From CAYYYP01 sp964475985 (lineage in GTDB: Bacteria; Bdellovibrionota; UBA1018; CAYHWW01), in NCBI GenBank assembly GCA_964475985.1, contig CAYYYP010000064.1:1-14856 (forward strand): a DNA stretch of 14,856 nucleotides, read 5' to 3'. The notes beneath the pieces were generated by a model, which saw only the letters and a list, made by a program, of their open reading frames with translations, did not search any database and was not told the DNA's origin. Position numbers and translations under genes: made by a program. Of the stretch, positions 14,613 through 14,856 are shown piece by piece; the stretch's first letter is position 1, and each line of letters opens with the position of its first letter.

Positions 14613-14856
14613 ATGAAAAAGTTTTCGATTTTAAGTTTAAATTTTTATCTTCAATTCTCGTTTTTTATTTCTTTAACGATGATCACCCTTTACGCGATTC
14701 CGTGCCACGCGGTTTTCTCTCGAAATGCCCAAGCCCGCGTCGACCTCTATTTGAATTATCGTCGTTATTTCCAAGCCGCAGAACGTATTCATTTATCAGA
14801 ACTAGTCGGGCCCACTCGCTCCAAAACCCTTCGTTGTAATTTTATGCTGAACTACG
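14613..14856 (+). CDS. exported protein of unknown function (3' end outside window)
   Basis: The reading frame from ATG 14613 is open to the window edge (81 codons). It starts with a basic residue pair, a long hydrophobic core and a likely cleavage after Cys-His-Ala at residue 33, so it is a classical Sec signal peptide; Cys31 is preceded by proline and does not make a good lipobox. The visible mature part (RVDLYLNYRRYFQAAERIH) is helical and charged and belongs to no family I recognise. No strong ribosome site precedes the ATG. The A/T-rich region with a palindrome upstream probably carries its promoter. Confidence 0.7.
   Translation, partial: MKKFSILSLNFYLQFSFFISLTMITLYAIPCHAVFSRNAQARVDLYLNYRRYFQAAERIHLSELVGPTRSKTLRCNFMLNY

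Noticed and set aside
1..14856. Mobile elements, CRISPR arrays, tRNA or rRNA genes, toxin-antitoxin or defence genes
   Set aside because: Looked for on both strands; no transposase or integrase motifs, no regularly spaced direct repeats, no tRNA T-loop/anticodon patterns and no defence-type domains were recognised.

Overview
The window looks like ordinary chromosome of a free-living Gram-negative bacterium with moderate G+C. Closely packed genes mostly run on the + strand, and many encode exported proteins with classical signal peptides but no family I recognise. The mix of an aerobic tyrosine/phenylalanine catabolic enzyme (HmgA), a secreted prolyl oligopeptidase, a Dps ferritin and many orphan exported proteins would fit a Bdellovibrionota- or delta-proteobacteria-like genome. 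That placement is inference; no phylogenetic marker gene is present.

Layout. Bases 1-2512 hold a large unrecognised multi-pass membrane protein, possibly preceded by the last codons of another gene. A Dps ferritin (2577-3047) follows and ends at a perfect 13-bp inverted repeat. Next come a small exported protein of unknown function (3151-4056) and a J-domain-like protein with an HPD motif (4131-5138). Two genes are on the minus strand: a 97-residue, very hydrophilic small protein (5167-5460) and homogentisate 1,2-dioxygenase, hmgA (5627-6925). From the divergent intergenic region at 6926-7013 the + strand resumes with a 956-residue exported protein of unknown function (7014-9884), an alpha/beta hydrolase with a complete Ser-Asp-His triad (9953-10879), a secreted S9A prolyl oligopeptidase (10968-13082, start corrected) and a small exported Asp-box (BNR) protein (13254-14072). 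A 540-base gap follows, with no convincing gene but with a 9-bp-arm inverted repeat and two protein-like open fragments. The window ends inside another exported protein (from 14613).

How the genes fit together. Only hmgA belongs to a clear pathway (homogentisate to 4-maleylacetoacetate), and its usual partners (fumarylacetoacetase, maleylacetoacetate isomerase, HPPD) are not in the window. The segment 7014-14072 groups a large exported protein, an esterase-like hydrolase, a secreted proline-specific peptidase and a BNR protein on one strand, which would suit processing of external or periplasmic substrates, but co-function is unproven. I found no transposase, phage gene, CRISPR array, tRNA or rRNA, and no set of genes that clearly forms a new system. 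The best leads are the three orphan membrane or exported proteins, the palindromes at the hmgA start and at 14471-14491, and the decayed-looking gap.
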